From NCBI GenBank assembly GCA_016748015.1, contig JAAOMT010000312.1, positions 46,743 through 110,742 of the forward strand: a stretch of 64,000 bases of DNA, in the 5' to 3' direction. The position numbers were made by a program, and so were the translations under genes. Shown piece after piece: positions 12,146 through 23,285 of this stretch. The first letter of the stretch is position 1, and each line of letters begins with the position of its first letter. The notes under the pieces are model-generated. The model was not told the DNA's origin and searched no databases. It saw only the letters and a program-made list of their open reading frames with translations. This stretch comes from Geosiphon pyriformis. Lineage: Eukaryota; Glomeromycota; Glomeromycetes; Archaeosporales; Geosiphonaceae.

Positions 12146-13857
12146 CCAATCACTATTTCATCTTTTGAAGAACATCACGAAATTTACACTTGCTCAAAAC
12201 CTACCACTATCCAACAAATTTTTGAATTCAATGAACAAATCTGTTTAAAGCATAAAATCTCAATCCCAAATGTTTATATTCCCAAAGGAATGAAAAAATT
12301 TTGAGTTACATTCTATAACCCCAATAACTATCTTATTGTCTTATTGAACAAATTAGAAATTGGAATTATATACAGTAACATTTTTCAAGATGAAAACCCT
12401 CAAATTGTCTCTAATTTCATCGAAATTATAAAACATATACTACTTCCAAATCCAAACATCATTCTTACTACTGAAAACTATTACCTGTAAGAAAAAAAAC
12501 TCTCTCAAATCAACATAGGTCTCTTAGAATCCCAACAACAAAGACAATTAGGACAACTAATAACTGAATTTGCAAATATATTTGCAAGAGACAACAATGA
12601 CCTTGGAAAAACTAATATTGTCCAATACCAGATCCACACAGGAGATGCTCTACCAAAACATCAACAAGCTTATTGAGTGCTATCTGCCAGCCACCAATTC
12701 ATTAGGAAAGAAGTTCAGAGAATGCTCAATAATAGATTGATTCAACCATCAAGAAGTTCTTGGGCCTCATCAGTAGTCCTGGTTAAGAAGAAAAATGGAA
12801 AAATCAGATTTTGTGTTGACTACTGCCAACTGAACAGTATAATAATTGGAGATGCCTATCCTTTTTCAAAAATTGACGACATGCTAGATGCTTTAGGAAA
12901 AGCCAAGTTCTTCTTAACTTTAGACTTAGAAAGTGGATATTGACAAGTCGAAATAGACCCAAAAAATCGGCCCAAAACAGCATTTACTATTCAAAGAGGA
13001 AACTATGAGTTTAATTTTATGCTTTTTGGACTCTGCAATGCACTAACAATATTCCAATGACTCATGAATGTTGTATATAAAAAACTTTTGTGGCAATCAA
13101 TAGTTGTCTATTTTGATAACACTAATGTGTACTCACCAAGCTTTAAAGCTTATCTTATTCACCTGCAAGAAGTTTTTCAATGATTACAAAAAGCAGGATT
13201 AAATTTAAACATTGAGAAATATTACTTTAAAAAAACAAATTTAATCTTTCTTGGACACATTGTTAGCAAAAATGGAGTTAAACCAAATCCTGGAACAATT
13301 AGTGCTGTTAAAAACTTTTAAACATCCAGAAATACCACAGAGCTATAAGAATTTGTAGGATTAGCCTCTTACTATCAGAAATTCATAAAAGAATTTTCAA
13401 AGATTGCCAAACCACTCAAATATTTTACCAACAAAAATGTGCCATATTAATGGACTGAAAAACAACAGAAAGCCTTTGATACTCTTAAGACAAAATTAAC
13501 AACAGCCCCAGTTCTTGCTTACTCAGATTTCAACAAACGATTTCAACTAGCTACTGATGCTTCACACATAGCATTTGGTGCCATCCTATCACAATTAGAT
13601 GAAAATGGCCAGGAGCAAGTCATTGCTTATGCTAATAGAACACTCAAACCAACAGAACTCAAATATAGCACAACTGAATTAGAAGCTTCCACAGTCATTT
13701 GGGCTATTAAACATTTTCAGCAATACCTGAAAAATGGAAAAAAATTTGACATTATAACTGACAATATTGGCCTTAAATGGCTCAATAAAAAAAAAACTAA
13801 ACAAAGTACCAAACAGTCTCGATGGAATGACTTTCTAGCAGACTACAAATATATTAT
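12146..13857 (+). pseudogene. Element A reverse transcriptase and RNase H, split by element 2
   Basis: A linker after dUTPase (12146-12500) leads into RT. Motifs: KHQQAY*VLSAS (TGA at an Arg), RLIQPSRSSWASSVVLVKKK, IRFCVDY, FLTLDLESGY*QVEI (TGA at the Trp), MLFGLCNA, and the catalytic box as YFDN at 13109-13120 instead of Y-x-D-D. After RT, FLGHIVSKNGVKPNP and the RNase H (DASHIAFGAILSQL, TELEAST, ITDNIGLKWL) follow. The frame ends SRWNDFLADYKYIIY at 13857, exactly where element 2 enters. The RNase H tail resumes at 25696 (HKPGKLHTNINSLSR). Confidence 0.9.
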
Positions 13858-13861
13858 ATAC

Positions 13862-14724
13862 TGTTATTTATAGAATATAGGAAGTATATTAGCATATGAA
13901 TTAGCCAATCAAAAGTAGCTGTAGTAAATGTGGAATTCCAAAATTTCTCTCAAGAGGAATTGCAAGATTCTAGGAATTTCAGAATTTTTGTACAAAAAAT
14001 CGCAAGATTCCAGAATTTCAGGATTTTTTTCAAGAGAAATTGCAGAATTCCAGGAATTCCAGAATTCCTAGTGTAAAGAATTAAGAAATCTCAATTATAT
14101 ATATATAGCAGTAGTGCTAAAAGCAAAAAGAGACAGAATTCTTTAGTTAGAAATCTCTCAGTTTAGATTTGATCTAAGTAACTTTCTACATTACAAATAT
14201 CAATAAATAATTATTCACTATCTCAATTCACTTTCCTTTATCAACACTTCATGTTGATAGTAATTTATACTTAACTACACTGGAACAATAGCTCTTGATC
14301 ATGGCTATTGATAAGATACTAACTTGCAAATGCCTTGGCTTAATTTTTTTTATCTTTTTTTTATTTTTTTTATTTTTCTTTTCTGTGTTTTGTTGTGTTT
14401 ACTAATCGATTAAGAATTAAGTGCTGAATTATTGATGTTAAAGATTGCCTGGTAAAAGATCCCTGTGAGTGGATAGAGCACATAAAAGAATTACAGATTA
14501 CTTACTAGAGGATTGCCAGCCACCAAGCCAAGAAAAAAATTGACAAAATTGCAATTCCAAGAGACTACTGAAAACAACTATTAAATCTCTGTTCATTATA
14601 TAAAGAACTCCAACTCAAAACCTTCAGATCACCAACCCAACAGAAACTATTATCAAGAAATTGATTGAGCACCAAGTTACGGATTTGTTATTTGCTTTGA
14701 GACCCCAAATAATTACCTATAACA
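13862..14724 (+). repeat. Element 2 5' LTR (family 2), 863 bp
   Basis: TGTTATTTATAG...CCTATAACA. U3 contains a degenerate GAATTCC array (about 13929-14072) just upstream of a TATATATATATAG run (14096-14108). A hairpin with an 8-bp stem TATCAACA/TGTTGATA lies at 14239-14259, and a second with stem CAATAGC/GCTATTG about 30 bp later. Copies: 16076-16949, 23969-25691 (interrupted), 24531-25387, 34154-34600, 34601-35607, 35787-36690. Confidence 0.9.
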
Positions 14725-14786
14725 TTTAGTGCTTTCTATAAGGTATAATTCTACAGAGAACCAGCACCAACAGCAATTATTCAAAA

Positions 14787-17715
14787 GTGGCAGAACCAGA
14801 AAACATAGGAGCAAACCATTTATGATTTGCCAAATCTTTGTTTCAATAGTACAGCTAACAATTAGGATTAAACAATAACCATTTCCCAGCAGAATCAGTC
14901 TTCAATTTTTATGTCAACAATAAAATTACAGACTGTTTAAGAGGAACAGTTAACATCAAATCAGCAAGAGAAACCTTTTATACAGAATTATTTCAACATA
15001 CCAGCTTACTAAAAAACCACAGCTTTGTACCAATCATTAAGGAAATCAACCAAACCATTAAAAGATACACTCAACAACAATTCTCTATTACCTACACAGA
15101 CAAAGACAAAGAAAGATTACAAATACCAGCAGTAATGCTTAAAAGAATACAGCTACCAACATAGAAAAAAACAAGAATAAAATTACCAACAAATCCATCA
15201 TATCACTATACACCAAGAAACACCATCAACATTTCAGCAACAGATGCATCCACATCAACCACAACATCAACATTTAGACAATTTCTATTTCAGAGTAAAC
15301 AAAGAAAAGAAGATTTTTTAGGACCATATGGCGTGTATTTTGAAGGATTTAAGTTATAATTGCTAATGCCATCAGGACTTTGATCTCTGCCATCCCAACC
15401 AAATTTCAAAACTGCGAGTTCTTGGAAAATAATGGAATTGGAAGGAGAACAGGAAGAAGAGAAAAAAAAATCTGAAGATTAAGAATTTACTTACCAGAAC
15501 CCAATCTCCAAAAACCCAGAAGTTGAAACTCCAAACCTTCAAACTCAGAAAAATCTAAACTTGGAAAATTCGGAAATCAGAACTCCAAATATTCAAACAC
15601 CACCAAATCAAAACAATCCAAACTCTGAGTTAATTAATCAACAACACTTATCTCCAGTAATCATCATTGATCAACCACCAGTTAAACCAATTCAATAGCA
15701 ACAAATACCACTACAGCAACTATTACAACAGCCATTTCAACTACCACAACAACCCAACTTAGATCCAATAGCATACACACCAATTGTAAAACTTGAAAAA
15801 TTTACTGGTAAAAAAGATAATACTCAAGTGTAGCTAAATAATGTGGAAAAAGCCATCGCAGCCAATGGATGGAATGATGACAGAGCTATGCAAGCTATCC
15901 TATACTTTCTTCAAGATACTGCTGACTCATGGTATCAAAGCTTGATCAACAAGCCTGTCACCTTTAATGTGTTCAAAACAGAGTTTTTAAGATACTTTAG
16001 CAACAACAATAGCATTAATTGATTAGCCAATACCTTTATCACTATTAAACAAGAAGAGACTAAAGCTGTCACCATTGTTACAGGTGATTATTTCTGCTGT
16101 CAAATTAAATAACAAACCCATAACTTGGTGCTCAAAGCTAATTGCAGTTGATATTGATCTGAAGGTTTAGTATCTGAAGGTTTTGGTTGAGTCCTTTGTA
16201 TAATGAACAGAGATTCAATGGTGTCAATAGTAGATGTGTCTTTCCAAGAGTTTTCCCAATTTTTTTCTCAGCATGGTGGCTGGATTTAGTCTGGCAGTCG
16301 TGCTCTTCTGGTAAGTTATCCAATAATATATATAAAATCCTACCCTTATTTCTGGGTCTTTTACCAAACTATTCTTGACATCAATAACTCAGCGCTTAAT
16401 CTTTTAATCAATTAGTATACAACAACAAAATTAAAGAATAAAAGAAAATACAATAAAGAAAAATAAAAGTAAAGAAAGTAAAGAAAATAAGCCAAGACAA
16501 TTTGGTCCGTTAGTATCTCATCAATAGCCGTGATCAAGAGCTATTGTTCCAGCATGGTTAAGTATCAATTACTATCAACATAAAGTGTTGATAGTGAAGA
16601 GTGGATTAAGATATGGAATGATTATTTATTTAATGATTAGTTTCTTGGCTAAGGATTCTGTGATATCGATTCTGTCTTTTCTGTTTCTAATACTACTGCT
16701 ATATATACATAATTGAGATTCCTCAATTCCTTGATTCTTTATAACAGGAATCCTAGAATTCCTGGAATCCTGCAATTCTTTTGAGAGGAATCCTGGAATT
16801 CTGGAATCCTGTAATTCCTCATTGAAAATCCTGAAATTCCTAGAATTCTGCAATTTCTGAGAGAAATTCTGGAATTCCACATTTACTACACTTACTTCTG
16901 ATTGGCTAATAATTATGCTAATATAATTCCTATATTTCTATGAGTAACATCATGTACCTAGAATGCTTCCACAGAAACTTGCACCAAATTCAGGCTATTC
17001 AAGTTGACTATTTTATAGCACCACAAATTTTGAATCAGTTTATTAGAGGATTGCACAGTAGTATCTTCCAATGCATACATCTATTACACCCAACAGACCT
17101 CCAAGCTGCAGTCAACAATGCCAGAGACTTTGAAGCCACTGAACTCAAAGCTAACCATTCCCAAGCCATTAACCTGGTCATAAATAAATCATTTGAATTG
17201 GATTCCAAATTGAAGCAATTCAGTGATTCAATCAATCAGTAATTATAGGAATACTTAGCTGACAATCGCACAATTTATCAGCCACTACAGCAACACCATA
17301 ATTTAGGAAATGCGACTTGTTTCCAAAATCAGTAGTGTCTACTATCATCATCAAATCACCCATGGCAGCCTAAGATGCATGTCTGCCACAACTGTAGTAA
17401 ACAAGACCATATCTGAATCAACTGCCATTCTTATAGCAACCCACAATCAGGAAATCAATACAAAAACCCCGATCACAGATTTCAGACCCCAAACTATTAC
17501 CCAAATCAAGATCAATATCAACCCACTTATCTGCCAATAACGCAGCAGCCAATCTATCAACCACCAGTATATCAAGCTCCAATTTATCAGCTGCAGTCAC
17601 AAGTAATATATCAATTACCACCATCAGTAATCTATTAACCCCAACAAATTCAAACACCATCTCAGAACTTACCTCAAAACAGAACCCACAGACCAAGAAT
17701 GACACAATAAAGTTG
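14787..17715 (+). pseudogene. Element 2 gag, broken and interrupted by a solo LTR
   Basis: Starts AAAGTGGCAGAACC with GTG at the expected ATG, as in element A. The N-terminal part (14787-15700) is rich in Gln/Thr/Pro. Capsid: YTPIVKLEKFTGKKDNTQV, NGWNDDRAMQAILYFLQDTADSWYQ (about 15780-15940) up to TKAVT at 16075. There the 874-bp LTR is inserted. Capsid resumes at 16951 with YLECFHRNLHQIQ and LQAAVNNARDFEATELKANHSQA (to 17242). A zinc knuckle C-H-N-C-S-K-Q-D-H-I-*-I-N-C is at 17384-17425, followed by a Tyr/Gln/Pro-rich tail to about 17700. In-frame TAG, TAA and TGA stops replace Gln, Trp and Arg. Confidence 0.85.
16076..16949 (-). repeat. Family-2 solo LTR inserted in element 2 gag
   Basis: Reverse-complement family-2 LTR: TGTTACAGGTGATTA at the left end, ATGAGTAACA at the right. 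Flanking 4-mers CCAT (16072-16075) and TCAT (16950-16953) are a target duplication with one C-to-T change. Excision restores the gag frame through ...AVTMYLECF. It contains a repeat of about 39 bp starting at 16747, 16787, 16826 and 16864 (GGAATCCTGGAATT type). Confidence 0.9.
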
Positions 17716-18480
17716 AAGATTGGCAATGGTAATTTACCAACCAATCCCCAGTCTATCCAACCAATCTTTGGGATCATGTCAGCAAAGTACAAAAACCGGA
17801 TATAACCAAAACCTGAGTTCTCAGAACTATTTAAGTTTTCTAATTATCCCAGAAAATGCCTCATCCAACAACTTGGAAACAAACCAGAAATCTCTTACCA
17901 ACAATATCCCACCAGCCACTGTCACCAATGACAAATTACTCACAGCTATCTTTCTATTTGAATTTGAAAAACTGTCATTCACACTGTTATTCAGTAGAGC
18001 TGTGTTTGAAGAAAAACCAATTACCATTATGTATACTGATGCTAAAATTAATGGCCATTCCATCAAACTGATCTTAGACAGTAAATCAACTGGCAGCATG
18101 ATTACAAAACAGTTTATGGACTAATTACATTGCTGAGTTGATCAAACTGCCAATGCAAAGATAATTACAGCTGATGGAACCACTAAGACTCCAATTGGTA
18201 AAATAGATAATCTTCCTATAGAAATCAATGGCATTATTGTACTCATCAAAGTTCTTGTGATGGAAGCAACCCAGTACCAAGCACTTGTTGGTAATGACTG
18301 GCTAGTCAAAACAAATGCTGTACTTGACTAGAACATATAAGAATTACAGCTGAGTCAGAACGGTTGACACATACAGATACTTGCTATGTGTGGACACTTC
18401 AAACTCATCATCATGCCATCAGCCCCACTTATCAAAGTCAAAAAAGAAAAAAAGAAATCTACCTGGGAAGCCTATTAAGT
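17716..18480 (+). pseudogene. Element 2 aspartic protease domain, broken
   Basis: FEEKPITIMYTDAKING, then LILDSKSTGSMITKQ with DSG changed to DSK (Lys codon at 18083-18085), so the catalytic loop is lost. Next come IITADGTTKTPIGKIDNL, VLIKVLVMEATQYQALVGNDWLVKTNAVLD and a TAG at a presumed Trp. LVGNDWL is intact, unlike in element A. Stops TAA at 18122 and TGA further on. Confidence 0.8.
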
Positions 18481-19132
18481 GTTCTGGGCTAATAAAGACT
18501 CAAATAGCAATGGAGCATTTGGTATCGACAATGAGCTATCACTGATACTCTTTTGGAATGACAAGAGAAAAAAAACACAAAAAGAAGAACCTACCTGGAA
18601 TGCCAACCAAGCCTGGGTAACTGATAATGATCAGGACAAAATAACAACTTGGAAGTGGAAAGAAGATAACAATAAGAAAAAAGAGAAAGAAAAGGATAAA
18701 GGTCCAACACTAATCACCACTTATAGCCCATATGCTTACTCTTCACCACTGCCATCTAACTATCACTGACTGAAATTAGTATGCATAGATTGTGGCAAGA
18801 AATTGTTGTTAATGAGCACATGCTGTGGCAATGATAAGAAATACTCCACAGCAACAAAATTCTATTGTTGCCCATGCATCATAGAATGGTTTGGATGCCC
18901 AAAAAGACAAAAAAAATGGAATAATGAACCTTGTCTTGCATGTGAAACTATTTTGTCTAATAAAAGAATGTGGAATAACATTCCTGGGCAAGGAGGAACA
19001 TGTAACAAGACATGCCAGTATATTATCCTGATAAATAACTGGGTATGCAAAGAAACTCCAATTGACAATGCCTAAAAAAGAGTGTTGTAACAGTTAGAAA
19101 AATATCCACATGATGAACATAAAATCTGGAGA
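18481..19132 (+). pseudogene. Basic linker and Cys-rich module of element 2
   Basis: 18481-18769 encodes a highly charged Trp-repeat linker (WNDKRKKTQKEEPTW, WKWKEDNNKKKEKEKDKG). After a TGA comes the Cys-rich module: CIDCGKKLLLMSTCCGN (about 18790), FYCCPCIIEWFGCPKRQKKW, EPCLACE, GTCNKTCQYI (to 19020). It aligns residue by residue in spacing with element A (10925-11160), including the C-x2-C pairs and the WFG-x-PKR segment. The number and spacing of C-x2-C pairs suggest two treble-clef-like zinc sites. Confidence 0.6.
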
Positions 19133-20455
19133 ATGGTGAGTGCAAAAGCAAAAGACATCACTACCAGAGAGTTATTAGAAATTAAGAATAACTCACTCTC
19201 ACTGCCTGAATCCGAATATGTCCTCACTCTTGACGTCTTTGGTAACATAGAAAATGATCCAAAAGAATTCCATAAATATTACCAGCAATTAGCACCCACT
19301 AGAGAAGAGCAAGAGCAGTATTTGAAGCAGTTGAATACTCGATTATGTCAACACTGCTTAATCCTATGTAACTTTCAATATTGTAATGAGTGTGATCTCA
19401 TTTACAATCCACCCACACACATAATCTACACAATCTCAGAAGAAAAAGAACTAGTCAGCAGCTGCACATCAGAATTGAAATTAATTTTCAATTCCAATTC
19501 AAACTTTGACAATAATGATGACAAAAACAACAGTTCCAGCTCTGCTCAATGTGGCAATGAAAAATATAGCAAGTCAAACTCTGATTCAAACCCCAAAACA
19601 TATATTGTACTTCTTGATCTCACCAAAGAACAAAAACTCAGATGGTTTAGTGATAATAATGAAGATATCATACCAGAACACATACATAATACTAATGCAG
19701 GGTTTGATTTGAGATATTCAGAAAAAAATCCCATCAAATTAAAACCCCATTTATGCACTTGTATTGATCTCAAAATGGCACTGGAAATTCTAGCAACAAT
19801 AATGGTTCAGTTAGCATCTAGAAGTAGCTTAGCCAAAAAGGGAATCAACATCAGAGAAGGAATAATTGATGCAGAATACATAGGAAATATCATTGCTATA
19901 TTACAAAATGACTCGAAAAAGACATATATTATAGATTCAAATGAAAAAATAGCACAAGCAATATTTCTACCTTTAGTAAAAATAGCTCAATTAGTATCAG
20001 TGAGAAACAGAGAAGAATTAGGAATAACAGCAAGAGGAATACAAAAATTCGGATCAACAGATAGAATAGATGTACCAATTAATATGGCAGAAAAAAAAAT
20101 TATTAACAAGGGAGAAATTATCTCCGCCCATCAACCAATTTCCATTCCACCATATGACCAGTACATATTAGTTATAAAGAGAAAAGTAAAGAATCAAGTT
20201 CAGATTTTTGAGGCAGAATCAATACTTTGTGAATCAAGAGAAATTGAATTGGTCAATTTATACATACCAGCAAAGAATCATAGTCACATCAAAATTCTCA
20301 TTTACAACAACATGGAAAATATTATCGAAATACCAAAAGGAATCATTATTGGACATTTAACTACTGAAATTGAAAATCAACTGTCAGATACTATTCCAGA
20401 CTTTCCACAACTATGTGAATATGTGGATATCACATCTCAAACCATATATGGATGA
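19133..20455 (+). CDS. Element 2 dUTPase-containing polyprotein segment, open for 440 codons
   Basis: The longest undamaged frame in any transposon of this window. Residues 47-90 hold an acidic helix and a finger C-x2-C-x8-C-x2-C (Cys 72, 75, 84, 87). Residues 110-150 are Ser/Asn-rich. The dUTPase spans about 165-312: NAGFDLRY (188-195), SRSSLAKKG (229-237), GIIDAEY (243-249), EKIAQAIFLP (271-280), FGSTD (306-310). Motif 1 keeps its Asp; motif 5 has Asp where the last Gly is usual. Residues 315-440 form a beta-rich connector (EIPKGIIIGHL) leading to RT. A TGA follows at ITSQTIYG, then RT. Part of a Gag-Pol polyprotein, not an independent gene; the ATG at 19133 is internal. Confidence 0.8.
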   Translation: MVSAKAKDITTRELLEIKNNSLSLPESEYVLTLDVFGNIENDPKEFHKYYQQLAPTREEQEQYLKQLNTRLCQHCLILCNFQYCNECDLIYNPPTHIIYTISEEKELVSSCTSELKLIFNSNSNFDNNDDKNNSSSSAQCGNEKYSKSNSDSNPKTYIVLLDLTKEQKLRWFSDNNEDIIPEHIHNTNAGFDLRYSEKNPIKLKPHLCTCIDLKMALEILATIMVQLASRSSLAKKGINIREGIIDAEYIGNIIAILQNDSKKTYIIDSNEKIAQAIFLPLVKIAQLVSVRNREELGITARGIQKFGSTDRIDVPINMAEKKIINKGEIISAHQPISIPPYDQYILVIKRKVKNQVQIFEAESILCESREIELVNLYIPAKNHSHIKILIYNNMENIIEIPKGIIIGHLTTEIENQLSDTIPDFPQLCEYVDITSQTIYG

Positions 20456-21880
20456 GAAGAATGTTATTTGCTCCAGTCAGAACAATTGGAATAAATAAAC
20501 ATAAGAAACTTAGATCCACTACAATGTATGCAGCTCAAAATGTTACTCAACAATTTTAATGACATTTTTGCCAGCAAAAACGAATTTGGCAGAACTGACA
20601 TCATCCAACATTAAATCAAGATTGGAGATGCAATGCCAATTAAACAGAGAGCATACAAAGTACCACCAGCCAGTCATGAGATCATTTGTTAAGAAATCAA
20701 TTGAATGCTTGACAATGGACTAATTCAGCCATCAATGAGCCCATGGTCATTACCAGTGGTACTAATCTGAAAAAAAAATGGAAAAATTTGCTTTTGTGTA
20801 AATGAAGTGACCAAAGGAGATAACTATCTAACACCAAAGATTCAAGAACTGTTTGATGCTTTTGGAGGAAAGAAATGATTCTCGATGCTAAACTTAGACA
20901 GCGGTTACTGACAAGTAGCCATGAAACCAGAAGACAAAGAGAAAATGGCTTTTACAACTCAAGAAAGAAACTTTGAATTTGAAGTAATGCCATTTGGCTT
21001 GATGAATGCACCAGCAACATTCCAATAGCTAATGGAAATTGTATATATCAGACTACTATAGAAATCAGTAATTATATACTTGGATGATATCAATGTGTTT
21101 TCAAAAACATTTGATGATCATCTGCATCATCTCCAACAAGTGTTTGAAAGATTAAAAAGAGCCAGACTAAAGCTAAATATGACCAAATGTTTCTTTGAAA
21201 AAACTGAACTCAAGTTTTTGGGATATGTGGTGAGCAAAGATGGAATCAAAACAAATTCAGACAAGATTAAGATTGTTAAGAACTTTCCAGTACTAAATAA
21301 TTTCACAGAATTGAGAGCATTCTTGTGATTTGCTGGATACTACTGCCACTTTATTAAGAATTTTTTCAAAATAGCTTAACCACTACACCAACTCCAAACA
21401 AAGAACACCAATATGAATAGACAGAAATACAGCAAAAAGCTTTTGATATATTAAGAAAAAAGCTTATTCAAGCTCCAATACTAATCTATTCGGATCATAG
21501 CAAGCCATTCATAATTACAATTAATACATCTGATTAAGCATTGGGAGCAATACTATCACAGAAAAAACCAGATGGAAGAGAACATTCAGTAGCATATGCC
21601 AGCCAAAGCTTGAGTTCAGCTGAAAAGAACTATGGAACACCAGCATTAGAACACTTAGCAATCTATTGAGCAGTTATGAAATGGAAAAAATACTTGAGCC
21701 AAAAGTTTGAAATATATATGAATCACAAAGAATTGACTTCAATCCAAAAGCAAAAATTTGAAGACAATTGTCATGCCAGATAGAAAATAAAACTTTCACT
21801 ATTCAATTATATGGTACATTATAAAAAGAAAAAAACAATGGAAATGCTGACAAATTGTCGTGAATAAGACAAATCTAAAA
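20456..21880 (+). pseudogene. Element 2 reverse transcriptase and RNase H
   Basis: RT motifs: [69 protein letters not shown], and the intact catalytic YLDD at 21077-21088 (IIYLDDINVFSKTFDDHLHHL). Then KFLGYVVSKDGIKTNSDKI and FTELRAFL*FAGYY. At about 21390 an indel shifts the frame; the RNase H (NTSD*ALGAILSQK-like, AYASQSLSSAEKNYG-like) is readable in another frame to about 21800. TGA codons stand at Arg and Trp positions, TAG at Gln/Arg. Confidence 0.88.
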
Positions 21881-21909
21881 ACATTTCAAACCCAAAAATA
21901 TAACAAAAG

Positions 21910-23285
21910 ATGAATATACAAAAATACCAACAACTCCAACATTATATAAATACCCAATTGTTCAAAAAAAAATTATCTCAAAAAAAACAAAACAACATAA
22001 AACAGCAATCAAAACATTTTATTAACCATCAAAATATACTTTACCAGAAAAACAAAAGAAATTCAGATCAACCAACCAGAGTAATCACAGAACTGGAGAA
22101 AGAGACAATACTATTCAACATATATTCAGATTCAATAGCAGGACATTTTCACAAAAAAGCAACCATGAAAAGAACCAAAAAAAATACTATTGGCCATCAA
22201 TATATCCAAACATTATTCAATACATTCAAAGTTGTGATGTTTGTCAAAAAAGAGATAGAGCAAAACTCAATGGACTATTGAGACTGATTAAAGTGAGACA
22301 ACCATTCGACCATATCAGAATTGACTTAGTCGGACCATTAACAATCACCAGCAAAAGCAACAGATATATTGCAGTAGCCATAGATAATCTCACAAAATGG
22401 CCAGAAGCAAAAGCCATTCAAAGAGCAAATGCAGAATCCGTTACTGAATTTGTTCATCAAAAATTGATCTGTTGACACAAATATTCAAAAGAACTATTAT
22501 CAGATCAAAGAACCCACTTTGTGAACAGAACATTGACAGAATTAAGTCAAAGATTTGGAATTAAAAGACCATTGTTATTACCATACCATCTACAAACTAA
22601 TGAATTAGTTGAAAGATTTAACAGAACACTGTGTGAAGCAATTGCCAAGATCAGTTAAAAAAACCAGAACAAGTGGAACTTGTTTATACCATCAGTATTA
22701 TTTGCTTATTGAACAATGAAACAAGACACTACACAAGCAACACCATTTGAATTAGTATACGGTAGAACAGCAACATTACCAGTTGAAATAGAAGTCAATA
22801 CTTATTCAGCAGAACCAATAACTGAAGACAATTTTCAGAAAACATTACTAAGAAGAACATATGACTTGATGGAAACATTAGAAAACAAACAGCAAAAAGC
22901 AGCAGATAACATCCAAAAGTCACAAGAAAAACAAAAAAAAAGACATAATGACCAACTACCAAAGAAACCAGTTAAATTCAAAATTGAAAACAAAGTACTT
23001 CTACATTGTACCAAAGCAGAAAAACAATGAAGTGGAAAATTTGATCCCAAATGGGATAGACCATTTTACATAAAAGAAATTCTTGGAAATGGAGCTTATA
23101 AATTAAGATGGAACAACAAAATCTTAGCCAAAGCAGCACATAGTGATTAACTGAAACCATATTACTATATAGTGTCATCATCCACCAGTAGTATTCCACA
23201 ATTAGGAGTACAGAGAATACTAGTCCAATCAGATAAGATTCCACAAGATCTGGAACCAATCATAATTATTAAAACAAACACGTAA
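21910..23285 (+). pseudogene. Element 2 integrase
   Basis: Zinc-binding HHCC domain: AGHFHKKAT, a frameshift, then CDVCQK (about 22235). Catalytic core: HIRIDLVGPLTITSKSNRYIAVAIDNLTKWPEAKAIQ, then LLSDQRTHFVN, then NELVERFNRTLCEAIAKI, that is D, D and E in order with SDQR in place of the usual S-D-R-G. C-terminal domain: KVLLHCTKAEKQ*SGKFDPKWDRPFYI and ILGNGAYKLRWNNKILAKAAHSD, a chromatin/DNA-binding GPY-type tail. Stops: TGA at Arg (IC*HKYSK), TAA, TGA at Arg (FAY*TMKQDTT). Confidence 0.9.

Noticed and set aside
12930-12960. TGA read as Trp (alternative genetic code)
   Set aside because: TGA stands at Arg positions at least as often as at Trp positions in the transposons, TAG and TAA occur likewise, and the host ERI1-type gene ends in TGA while using TGG for Trp. 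Mutation explains it.
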